Below are positions 45,853-53,900 of a stretch of DNA of 64,000 nucleotides, piece after piece. The stretch is taken from NCBI GenBank assembly GCA_938015595.1, contig CALLPI010000016.1, positions 170,062-234,061 on the forward strand. The letters run 5' to 3'. Source of the DNA: an uncultured Saprospiraceae bacterium (GTDB lineage: Bacteria; Bacteroidota; Bacteroidia; Chitinophagales; Saprospiraceae). Every line of letters begins with the position of its first letter. Position 1 is the first letter of the stretch. The position numbers were made by a program, and so were the translations under genes. The notes beneath the pieces are model-generated. The model was not told where the DNA came from. It searched no databases and saw nothing but the letters and a program-made list of their open reading frames with translations.

Positions 45853-45887
45853 GCCGGCTGTTTGCAGTTATACTGTAAATAGCCGGC
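45853..45887 (+). terminator. Long hairpin between the MBL-rhodanese and thioredoxin genes
   Basis: GCCGGCTGTTTGCAG (45853-45867) pairs with CTGTAAATAGCCGGC (45873-45887) around a TTATA loop: 15 pairs, some G-T. It is followed by TCTCGTTTG, a poor T run. It is likely a terminator or mRNA-end stabiliser. Confidence 0.6.
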
Positions 45888-45933
45888 TCTCGTTTGATAT
45901 AACCCTTTATTCAACTTCCAAACCACAAACGAT

Positions 45934-46725
45934 ATGGAAATGACCGACTTTCAACTAGACGTCATAGCGCGCAGCTACGAAAAACCCGTTGTAGTGGACT
46001 TCTGGGCGCCCTGGTGTGGCCCGTGTCGCATGCTGGGGCCAATACTGGAACAACTGGCCAAGGAACAGGCCGACCGCTGGATCTTAGTCAAAATTAACTC
46101 CGACGAAGCGTACGAGTTGGCCCAGCAATATCGGGTGATGAGCATTCCGAACGTAAAAATGTTTTATCAAGGCAAGGTCATTGCCGAGTTTGCCGGCGCC
46201 CTGCCCCGGCAAGCCATCCTGCAATGGCTGGACCAACACATACCCGACGCGCGAGCTAAAGAACTCCAGGCCATTCTCCACGATGTGAACACTGGACAAG
46301 CCGAGGCGCTCCAAGCCTTGGCCTCCTTTGTACAACACAACCCTGATGTAGCAGAAGCCCGTCTGGCGCTGGCGGCCAAAGTAGTATTTACCGAGCCTGA
46401 CCGAGCCATTGAATTAGTCAGCAGCATTCGCGCAGGCCACGACCTGGCTGAAGCAGCCGATGACATTCGCACGTTGGTGCAACTACTTCAATTCTCCAGC
46501 ACTGACGATACCCCGGTAGCCCAAGCACTGACGCAAGCTAAACAAAGTGCTACCGAAGGCCGCCTGGAAACTGCCATCCAGCATTTGATTAAGGCGGTGA
46601 GTATAGATAAATCGTATGCCAAACATCTGCCCCGAAAGGCCGCTATTGCCTTGTTTCGCATACTAGGACCAGAACACGAACTGACCAAAGCCTGGCGGCG
46701 CCAGTTTGACATGGCGCTGTACTGA
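45934..46725 (+). CDS. YbbN/CnoX-like thioredoxin with TPR-like C-terminal domain
   Basis: A 263-residue cytoplasmic protein. The thioredoxin domain (about residues 1-108) contains VVVDFWAPWCGPCRMLGPIL with the canonical W-C-G-P-C redox site and the cis-proline region MSIPNVKMFYQGKV. A helical TPR-like domain (about 115-263) follows, including LASFVQHNPDVAEARLALAA and EGRLETAIQHLIKAV. This layout is that of YbbN (CnoX), a chaperone-linked thioredoxin; unlike E. coli YbbN, this protein keeps both cysteines. It follows the persulfide enzyme but is separated by a terminator-like hairpin. Its 3-prime end overlaps a convergent degenerate reading frame. Confidence 0.9.
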   Translation: MEMTDFQLDVIARSYEKPVVVDFWAPWCGPCRMLGPILEQLAKEQADRWILVKINSDEAYELAQQYRVMSIPNVKMFYQGKVIAEFAGALPRQAILQWLDQHIPDARAKELQAILHDVNTGQAEALQALASFVQHNPDVAEARLALAAKVVFTEPDRAIELVSSIRAGHDLAEAADDIRTLVQLLQFSSTDDTPVAQALTQAKQSATEGRLETAIQHLIKAVSIDKSYAKHLPRKAAIALFRILGPEHELTKAWRRQFDMALY

Positions 46726-47149
46726 CCAGCTAATCAAACGCCTTGCCGCCCATTTGGGTGCCACTACCTTAGTAGCCAGTATTTCTTCTACGGTAGCTTG
46801 CCATTCTTCATAGGCGTATTTCCCAAAGTCTGCCTGGAGAAAGCGGGAAGACTCTTTGCCTTCTTTAAGCAGGTATAGGAAAGCCTTGATGCGACCATCA
46901 GCATTAAATTCAGCAAATTCCAGGTAGCGTTTGCCAGGCGTGCAATGCAGGCTTTTCGGTTTGATTACCTGTCGGAATCCGTTGGGCAAAAATGTAGAGT
47001 GGGCATACCCACTGATTGGAAAAAATACCCCACTGGGCGATTGTGCAGAGGCGTGTATAGGTTCAAAAGATTGAGGTTGTGCGCACGGAACGGAAAGTCC
47101 TGGGTTAAAGTGAGCACAACCGAATGCGAATAATGAATACAGTTTTCAT
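46663..47149 (-). pseudogene. Possible frameshifted gene for a small secreted protein
   Basis: One minus-strand frame is open from about 47145 to 46663 and encodes protein-like sequence (KRYLEFAEFNADGRIKAFLY, LKEGKESSRFLQADFGKYAY), but it has no ATG at its 5-prime end. Immediately upstream, ATG at 47149 begins M-K in another frame. Removing one A from the AAAA run there would give MKLYSLFAFGCAHFNPG and join the open frame. The 3-prime end runs 63 bp into the thioredoxin gene, where composition looks random. A single-base frameshift or sequencing error in a homopolymer is therefore plausible. No family is recognised. Confidence 0.35.
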
Positions 47150-47256
47150 AGCCCGCCATTAAGAACAAAAATGCTTACACAAACCCAAATCTCGGCCATT
47201 TCCCAACCCTGGTGGCGGCATTTAACGCAACTTTAACAGCCCCCCAGGAATGCAAC

Positions 47257-48444
47257 TTACCACCCCTGCTGCTCAATGACCTGCATGTATGTGCCGAGGT
47301 CTTTGTCGCCCCTACCAGAAAGATTGACCACTACAGTTTGCCCAGGCTCAACGCCCGCTCGATCCAGCGCAGCAAAGGTATGAGCGGTTTCCAGGGCCGG
47401 GATGATACCCTCGGTGCGTGCCAGAAAAAAAGCAGCCTCCAGGGCTTCCTCGTCAGTAATGGGTACTGCCATGGCTCGGCCAGTGCGAATCAAGTGAGCG
47501 TGTAAGGGCCCGATACCAGGATAGTCCAGCCCTGCACTGATGGAGTATGGCTCAATGATTTGTCCGTCGGGTGTTTGCATAAGCAGAGTACGACTACCGT
47601 GTATGATACCCTTGGCACCCAGTGCACTAGTAGCTGCGCTATGGCCGGTATGTATGCCTTTGCCGGCAGCTTCTACAGCTACGAGCTTCACGCGATTATC
47701 GTTGAGATAGTGATAAAAGGCGCCTGCGGCGTTGCTTCCACCACCCACGCAGGCCAGGATAGCGTCCGGCCAAGAGCGGCCGGTGTGTGCGTCCAACTGT
47801 TCCTGGATTTCTTCACTGATGACCGACTGAAAGCGCGCCACCATATCAGGGAAAGGATGCGGCCCCACTACCGACCCGATGATGTAATGGGTATCTTCAG
47901 GATGATTTATCCAATCGCGTATCGCTTCGTTGGTAGCATCTTTGAGGGTTCGGCTACCGCTAGTGACTGGCCGTACCTCAGCGCCTAACATGCGCATACG
48001 CGCCACATTGGGTGCTTGGCGGGCCATATCTACCTCGCCCATGTATACCACACAGGGCATGCCCATTAGTGCGCACACCGTAGCAGTGGCTACGCCATGC
48101 TGGCCAGCACCGGTTTCGGCTATGATGCGAGTTTTACCTAAGCGCTTAGCTACGAGTATCTGGCCGATGGTGTTATTCACCTTGTGGGCTCCAGTGTGCA
48201 GGAGGTCTTCGCGCTTCAGAAAAATGACAAACCCATAGCGCTCCGACAGGCGCTGTGCCAGATACAGCGGCGTGGGGCGCCCGGCGTAGTCGCGCAACAG
48301 TTGGCGAAAATCACGCTGAAACGCCGGCTCCTGGATAATGTCCAGGTATCGGGAGCGCAGTTCTTCAATATTGGCATAGAGCATTTCGGGTACAAAGGCG
48401 CCGCCAAATTCACCGTAGTAGCCTCTTTCATCAATAGCAATCAT
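47257..48444 (-). CDS. trpB: Tryptophan synthase beta chain
   Basis: A 395-residue PLP enzyme condensing indole and serine to tryptophan. It shows [20 protein letters not shown], the PLP-lysine region [40 protein letters not shown], the phosphate-binding [16 protein letters not shown] and the C-terminal [15 protein letters not shown]. Length and motifs match the TrpB1 type, which normally works with TrpA. Its start overlaps the trpF stop by 4 bp, so they are translationally coupled. No trpA follows; the next gene is a convergent thioredoxin. Confidence 0.97.
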   Translation of the reverse strand: MIAIDERGYYGEFGGAFVPEMLYANIEELRSRYLDIIQEPAFQRDFRQLLRDYAGRPTPLYLAQRLSERYGFVIFLKREDLLHTGAHKVNNTIGQILVAKRLGKTRIIAETGAGQHGVATATVCALMGMPCVVYMGEVDMARQAPNVARMRMLGAEVRPVTSGSRTLKDATNEAIRDWINHPEDTHYIIGSVVGPHPFPDMVARFQSVISEEIQEQLDAHTGRSWPDAILACVGGGSNAAGAFYHYLNDNRVKLVAVEAAGKGIHTGHSAATSALGAKGIIHGSRTLLMQTPDGQIIEPYSISAGLDYPGIGPLHAHLIRTGRAMAVPITDEEALEAAFFLARTEGIIPALETAHTFAALDRAGVEPGQTVVVNLSGRGDKDLGTYMQVIEQQGW

Positions 48445-49097
48445 GGAATGCGCAGGTTGTTTAGGAAGTGTTCAATTAGCATGGTGTCTTTCTCGCCAGG
48501 AGCTATTTCGAAGCGGCTATTGAGGTCAATGCCCCAAAGCCAAGGGTGCCGCAACTGCTTAACCGCCTGTACATGCTCCGGCCCAATACCACCGCTGAGC
48601 CAAAAAGGTAGCGGTCCGCGGTAGCGCTCAAGCAAAGCCCAGTCAAACGACTGCCCGGTACCGCCGTACTGGTTGGCGCGCGTATCAAACAAAGCCATTT
48701 CGCAAAATGGCGCAAACGCAGCCACTTTTGCAAAATCGAATTGCGCATCTACCCGAAAGGCTTTGACCAGGCGAAGATGCCGCAAGTAACTCAAGCTACG
48801 AAAAGCGTGTAGTTCTCGGCAGTAATCGGGGCTCTCATCTCCATGCAGTTGCACCACATCTAGGCAATAGTCATGCACGGCATTGAGAATTTCCTCTATT
48901 TCGGCGTTCACAAATACCCCTGCCAATGATGTCTGTTTAAGCACTTCCGATGCTGTAGCTATCCAGGTAATCAACGCCTTTGAGGGCGCATACCTAGGCG
49001 AATGCGGATAAAAGATGAGGCCAAGATAATCCACCCCTGTTTTCGCCAAGGCAGCTATATCATCAGGGCGGCGCAGGCCACATACTTTCACTTTCAT
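48441..49097 (-). CDS. trpF: Phosphoribosylanthranilate isomerase
   Basis: A 218-residue TIM-barrel isomerase that converts phosphoribosyl-anthranilate to CdRP in tryptophan synthesis. It shows the N-terminal [18 protein letters not shown] with the catalytic cysteine in [31 protein letters not shown], the catalytic aspartate region [19 protein letters not shown], and [16 protein letters not shown] for phosphate binding. It lies between trpC (14-bp gap) and trpB (4-bp overlap). Confidence 0.95.
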   Translation of the reverse strand: MKVKVCGLRRPDDIAALAKTGVDYLGLIFYPHSPRYAPSKALITWIATASEVLKQTSLAGVFVNAEIEEILNAVHDYCLDVVQLHGDESPDYCRELHAFRSLSYLRHLRLVKAFRVDAQFDFAKVAAFAPFCEMALFDTRANQYGGTGQSFDWALLERYRGPLPFWLSGGIGPEHVQAVKQLRHPWLWGIDLNSRFEIAPGEKDTMLIEHFLNNLRIP

Positions 49098-49111
49098 AAG
49101 CGCACCAATAT

Positions 49112-49927
49112 CTAAGCAATAGCGCCGTGCAGGAGGTTTTCCAGCGCGTCGGCTTTTTGAATGAAATCCCGGCAGGCTTGCCCTGGGTCAGGTTGCCTCA
49201 TGAAATACTCCCCGATGAGAAAACCGTCGAAGCCGGCGTACTTCAAGTCCACCACAGTTTGAGGGTTATTCAGCCCGCTTTCTGAAACTTTGACCATATC
49301 CTTAGGCAGTAGTGGCAGTATTTGCAAGGAGGTACTGATTTGCACTGTGAAGTCTTTCAGGTTGCGATTGTTGATGCCCACTACGTCAACCCAGTCGTTG
49401 AGGTGGATGATTTCTGCAGGATTGTGCAATTCCAGAAGTACCTCCAACCCCAGTTCGTGTGCAAAGCGCGCCAGTTGCTCGACTCGCTCAGGCGCAAGAC
49501 AAGCAGCAATGAGCAAGATGGCATCGGCGCCAATGGCCCGCGCCTCTACCACCTGGTATTCGTCCACTACAAAATCCTTGCGCAGGATGGGGCAAGACAG
49601 ACCATGCCTAGCCTCGCTGAGATCGCCATTGCTGCCGCCGAAGAACGGTGCGTCCGTCAGTACAGAAAGCGCAGCAGCTCCTGCCTCTACATAAGCGGCA
49701 GCTACTAGTTGCACAGAGGCTTCAGAAGCAATATCACCTGCAGAAGGCGAGCGCCGCTTAAACTCCGCAATGATACCCCATTGATCAGGCTGGGTCAGCG
49801 CTTGGCGCAGCGAGGCCGCCGGACGCTGAAAATATGCGCTCTGTTCCAATATGCGCTCAGGGAATTGCTCCTTACGGGCGTCCACTTCAGCATACTTACG
49901 CGCTATGATGTCGGCTAAAACATTCAT
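49112..49927 (-). CDS. trpC: Indole-3-glycerol-phosphate synthase
   Basis: A 271-residue TIM-barrel enzyme making indole-3-glycerol phosphate from CdRP. It has the N-terminal helix MNVLADIIARKYAEVDARKE, the active-site lysine regions IAEFKRRSPSAGDI and CPILRKDFVVDEYQVVEARA, LEVLLELHNPAE, GINNRNLKDFTVQIS and VSESGLNNPQTVVDLKYAGF. It is the first gene of trpC-trpF-trpB. A terminator-like hairpin and the GATTATGATTT motif lie in its leader 60-110 bp upstream. The remaining pathway genes (trpE, trpG, trpD, trpA) are not in the window. Confidence 0.96.
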   Translation of the reverse strand: MNVLADIIARKYAEVDARKEQFPERILEQSAYFQRPAASLRQALTQPDQWGIIAEFKRRSPSAGDIASEASVQLVAAAYVEAGAAALSVLTDAPFFGGSNGDLSEARHGLSCPILRKDFVVDEYQVVEARAIGADAILLIAACLAPERVEQLARFAHELGLEVLLELHNPAEIIHLNDWVDVVGINNRNLKDFTVQISTSLQILPLLPKDMVKVSESGLNNPQTVVDLKYAGFDGFLIGEYFMRQPDPGQACRDFIQKADALENLLHGAIA

Positions 49928-49990
49928 AAAAATTCTTGACTAGCTCAGATGCTGTGCAAAGTTGGGGCAAAAAATTCAAAGTACTGAGAC

Positions 49991-50038
49991 AAAAAAGCCG
50001 TCGCTCTACTCAAGCAACGGCCTGTACAAATCATAATC
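49991..50038 (-). promoter_or_regulatory. Leader element upstream of trpC: GATTATGATTT plus terminator hairpin
   Basis: On the minus strand, GATTATGATTT (50038-50028) is followed by a 9-bp hairpin, GCCGTTGCT/AGCGACGGC (50021-49997), and a T6 run (49996-49991), 63 nt before the trpC start. It is closely similar to the element before pyrD, including the 3-prime arm (AGCGAC-GGC-T6) and an upstream CTGTG 16-17 nt before GATTATG. A candidate attenuator, or the terminator of the upstream transcript. Confidence 0.55.
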
Positions 50039-50110
50039 ACACGAAAAAATTCTTCACAGGGGTGTCGCACCCAATAAAATACTCTCGGAATTCTGTTTGT
50101 TATTGTGAAT

Positions 50111-50148
50111 AAAAAGGGGGAGATGCTCCTTTGAGAGGAGCCTCCCCC
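50111..50148 (-). terminator. Strong rho-independent terminator, minus strand
   Basis: GGGGGAG/CTCCCCC and GCTCCT/AGGAGC form a 13-bp stem with a 2-nt bulge and a TTGAG loop (plus-strand view 50116-50148), followed on the minus strand by TTTTTATT. It terminates leftward transcription from the 50.2-50.7 kb region or acts early in the trp leader. Confidence 0.75.
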
Positions 50149-50161
50149 CAATCACATAAAA

Positions 50162-50169
50162 CAAATTTA
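50162..50169 (-). promoter_or_regulatory. Possible trp promoter -7 element
   Basis: The minus strand reads TAAATTTG (TAnnTTTG), 235 bp upstream of trpC. No clear -33 element is seen. If used, the trp leader would contain both hairpins described here. Confidence 0.4.
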
Positions 50170-50227
50170 CACATTCTTGAGTATGTATCTTATATAATAT
50201 GGAAGCCTTCTTTAAGGCTTAAATACC

Positions 50228-50497
50228 TCAATAAAACAGTGGAGGTAGCGCTTGCAACACAAAGCTGAAGGGAAAACTCCATTGCTTTGGGCAGCGAGGC
50301 CTTAGCCTGACTTCTTTGTGCAAGGGTCTGGTATGCAGAGCCCCCTCTATGCAAACAACTCCCTTTCCAGGACTCCGACGACAAGCTCTTACCCTCTTAC
50401 GGCTTTCCAAATGCCGCATTTTTCCTTTCGAAGAGGGTGCCTTAGGCATCTCCTCTGTCGGAGTAGCTTTCCATTTCATACCTTCGTATTTCTCCAT
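50228..50497 (-). CDS. Small basic hypothetical protein
   Basis: An open frame of 89 codons from ATG 50497, starting MEKYEGMKWKATPTEEMPK and containing a strongly basic middle (MRHLESRKRVRACRRSPGKG). No domain, signal peptide or membrane segment is recognised. A -7 element (TAAGTTTG, minus strand, 50680-50687) lies about 185 bp upstream and a strong terminator (50111-50148) lies downstream, consistent with a short transcript. It may instead be a non-coding RNA with an incidental open frame. Confidence 0.3.
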   Translation of the reverse strand: MEKYEGMKWKATPTEEMPKAPSSKGKMRHLESRKRVRACRRSPGKGVVCIEGALHTRPLHKEVRLRPRCPKQWSFPFSFVLQALPPLFY

Positions 50498-50526
50498 ATT
50501 CTTACAAAAGACACACAAAACTTATT

Positions 50527-50547
50527 GCACTCGGCTAAGCCAAGTGC
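50527..50547. repeat. Perfect 9-bp inverted repeat
   Basis: On the plus strand GCACTCGGC-TAA-GCCAAGTGC (one G-T pair), a compact hairpin on either strand in the leader of the small minus-strand frame. It has no T run of terminator quality on either side. Confidence 0.5.
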
Positions 50548-50679
50548 TGAAATTTTAAGTGAAGGGGATGAAACGGAATAGAGTGCTTCTGAACTTTTAA
50601 TGTGTTTGTTTTTGTTTCCCCTCATTTACAATCGACTATAGAATGTCTCTTGCTTACGGGAGTGAATCTTTAAACGGTG

Positions 50680-50687
50680 CAAACTTA
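50680..50687 (-). promoter_or_regulatory. Possible promoter -7 element of the small minus-strand transcript
   Basis: The minus strand reads TAAGTTTG (TAnnTTTG). The predicted transcript would run from about 50672 through the small frame to the terminator at 50111-50148. Confidence 0.4.
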
Positions 50688-50699
50688 TGCCAGTCACGT

Positions 50700-50932
50700 A
50701 TTACTTGAAAGGCAATTTCATTTTACTTTTTTCACTTTGTGACAAATCTAAATTTTTAAAAATAATAAAAAATTAAAAAATAGACAATAAAACAAAAATA
50801 TATCAATTAAAATCACACAAAAGGATGAATAAAATAAAAATACAACAAAAAAATCATTATTTGCGTGATTCAAAATTGACTTTAACTTAAGAACTCAAGG
50901 CTAAGTTCGCATTATAGTGCCTGAAAACGCAG
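50700..50932. other. Very AT-rich non-coding spacer
   Basis: About 230 bp consisting mostly of A and T, with A-tracts, between the giant surface-protein gene and the small transcript. No coding potential is seen. It may be an intrinsically curved or upstream-activating region. Confidence 0.4.
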
Positions 50933-50961
50933 AAGGCTGCCTTGAGATTCAAGGCAGCCTT
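50933..50961 (-). terminator. Terminator of the giant surface-protein gene
   Basis: AAGGCTGCCTTGA (50933-50945) and TCAAGGCAGCCTT (50949-50961) form a perfect 13-bp stem with a 3-nt loop, 29 bp after the giant gene's stop. Confidence 0.75.
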
Positions 50962-50989
50962 TGCGATCGTTTTAGTTAGTCACCGTCCA

Positions 50990-53900
50990 CTAACGTCTGG
51001 TAACTACCATCTTCTTCGTAGTAGTATAAGCGCCAGCTCGAAGCGTATAGTAGAATACCCCAGTGGCTGGCAGTTCGTCGCGTTCAATACGTACTTCGTT
51101 GTATCCTGCACCAAACTCACCATTCACTACTTTGACTATGCGGCCGGCAGCATCCTGTATGCTGAGGGTAGCCGCGCTGGCTTCAGGCAGGCGGAATCCA
51201 ATAACAGTAAAGTCAGCAAACGGGTTCGGGCGGTTTTGCATCAACTCAAACCCATCCTTGACACCAGCCAGCGGTACAAACTCAAGGATCACGCCCATCA
51301 GACGGTCGTTTGCGCGGTCATAGGCTTCAGCCTTGGTCACTGCCGAACTAATTTCCAGGGCGTCTATGAGTCGCACCTTGTCTTTAGCTTTAAACACAAG
51401 CGTAAACAGCACTTCATCCATTGGCGGAATGGCATCACCGGGCTTGCGGTCCCAACTGAAGGTGATTATACCATCATCAGCGCGGCGCGTACTGATGTGC
51501 TGCGACTTGAAGACATTGTACTGTACTTCCGTCAACTCAAGCACTTTCGTATCAAATTCCATCGTGTACTGCAGGCCATGGATGCGGCTCAGGTCGGAAG
51601 CTTTGAACTCAATAGCTTTCGTCTCACCGGCATTCAGCGCCAGATCATGCACGCGCAGACCATACACCGCACCGGTACTACGCTCTTCCACGTCGCTCAA
51701 GTTGTTGGGTGCCGCAGATAGGTTCACGTCGCCGATCTTGACAGCGACGAAATCCATGTTGAAGTCGCAGGCTGTCAGATTCGACCTCACCGACATTTCG
51801 GGGAAGGTCTCGAACCACGGGTTAGTCGGCACAGGGAACACATAGCCGCGCTCCACAAATCTCCAGCTCGTATTGCTGCTGAACCTTTCGATTTCGCCCA
51901 ATACCAAGCGGCGGATTTCGATCAAGTCTAGTACAGTGATCGCACCGGAGTTATTGGCATCGGCAGCGATGAGCTTGTAGGGCGAATCAAGCGGCTGCTG
52001 ACCGAGCAGGTGACGTTGGATGAGGATGATGTCCAGCGTAGTCACTCCATTGCTATGATCATTGTCTTTCACTGGCGTGAGCGAGTAATTCTGATACATG
52101 GGCACACCCTCAAATCCGTACGCGCCTTCGTTGTTGGTGCTGCTATGGTGCGTCGAACTACCCGCCAGGGTCACCGAAACGCCGGCCACTGGCTTAGCTT
52201 GCTCGGTCATAATATGCCCGCGCAACTCTATCACTTGCGGAGTATCCTCACAGTTCGGACACAGATGATCCGGATCTTGTACGAGCACCAACGCTGTGCA
52301 GTGCTTGTAGTTCGGGCCACCTACCGTGCCGTCGGGTTGTACAGAGTAGGGGTTGAACGCGCTATCCCACACGTAAATCTCCACAGTGACGCTGTAGCGG
52401 TCGTCGCAGGTCAGCCACAGGCTAGTCTGGTTGCGGTTGGGCTGCTCCCCTACCCTATTGATAGACAAGGTAACTGGCCCTGTACAGTCGTTGAGCGAGC
52501 ACAAGCCCAGCTCATTGGCAAAGATTTGCACGCCGGCTGCATCCAGATCGCCATCGCCATCCAAGTCGGCGGCAGGCGTTACCGGTGCCAGATGTACAAT
52601 CAAGCCGTTGTAGCAGACAGGATCTATCACGTAGCAATCTACCACTTCAAACGGCAGGTTCTCCGTTATGCTATTACCACAGCGATCTATACCCGTAACC
52701 ACAAAGTTGTGGCGCCCAATCGGGAACACACCCTCAATGCGGTAGTCTGGGTACGAGCCGTGCAGTACGCCGGCGTTGGTCAGGTCGGCGTCAATCGTGC
52801 CATTGGCGCCGGCGTCGAGCAGCACCACAATGCGGGCCGTATCGAAGTCGCAATTCTCAACCACTCGGAACGGATACGTCACGCGGGTTTCGCAAGCTGC
52901 AGTAGTGGTGCAGAACGGTTGCGGCTGAGCGAACACAATGGCCGGTCGGATGGTATCGTACACCGTGATGAACTGGGTATAGCGCCAGTAACCGGTACTG
53001 ATGGCATTGCGCCAGTAGCCATTCGGGTTGGTCGTGTCGTCGCAAAGGGTATCCTTCGTGCCGGCCAGCGGTACGAGGTTGGTCTCAAGGCTATCGCGGT
53101 CAATAAAGGCCACATTAGAAGCCGGACGGCGCAGTACCCATACTGGCTCATCACCCAAGCGCTGGTCGCAGTCCTCATCGCGGCTAATGATAACTGGCGC
53201 GCTGATGCCGTTCCATTCACAGTGGTTGATCACATCCCAGGTACGGCGTACCACATAGCAGGCGCTATCTGTACCCGGTAGTAGGGTGTCGCGTTTGGTC
53301 ACCGTCAGACGGTCGCAGCCAATTTCAAACACCTGTACTGTATCCACATTGTGGATGCAATCCGTTTGTACATCAGCCGGGAATCGGATGGCATAGTGCG
53401 TAGCATTAGTGATGGTCACCAGTTGCTGGAAGTTGCCCGGCGATATATTGCCCACGCGGTCAATTGCGCGGAAGCGGCGCAGGATAGTGCCAAATCCGCA
53501 GCTATCGAGGTTCACAATCGGCGCAAGTTCCTCAGCCACTGCCGAGCAGTTGTCTGTCACATGAGCTGCACCAAACAGTACAGCCAGTTGAGTGGTGTTG
53601 TACGGGTCAAAGTTGGCTGGCAGAGCGTCACAAGCTACCGTCCTCGGTGCCGGGGCCACGCAAGTCGGTACGGTTTTGTCTTCCACCAGCACATTGAGCC
53701 AGCATACATTGGAGTTGCCGTGAATGTCAGTCACGCGCATTTCCACCATCACGTACTGACCAGCGTCGCAGCAGTCAAACTGTACGAATGGCCCCCAAGC
53801 TGACCAGTACCACTGGCTCTCGTCCATGAGTTCGCAGTCGGCATTGCGCGTGTGCATACGGCGCAGCTGGATGGTATTAATACCACAGTTGTCGTAGCTT

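Noticed and set aside
50190..50581. Additional overlapping frames on both strands near 50.2-50.6 kb
   Set aside because: Mutually overlapping and without starts tied to a promoter; only the 50228-50497 minus frame fits the promoter and terminator and was kept at low confidence.
52010..53281. Long plus-strand open frame of about 420 codons inside the giant gene
   Set aside because: Antisense shadow of a GC-rich repeat-containing gene; composition is rich in Arg/His/Val/Ala with no domain. The minus-strand frame has clear domains throughout.
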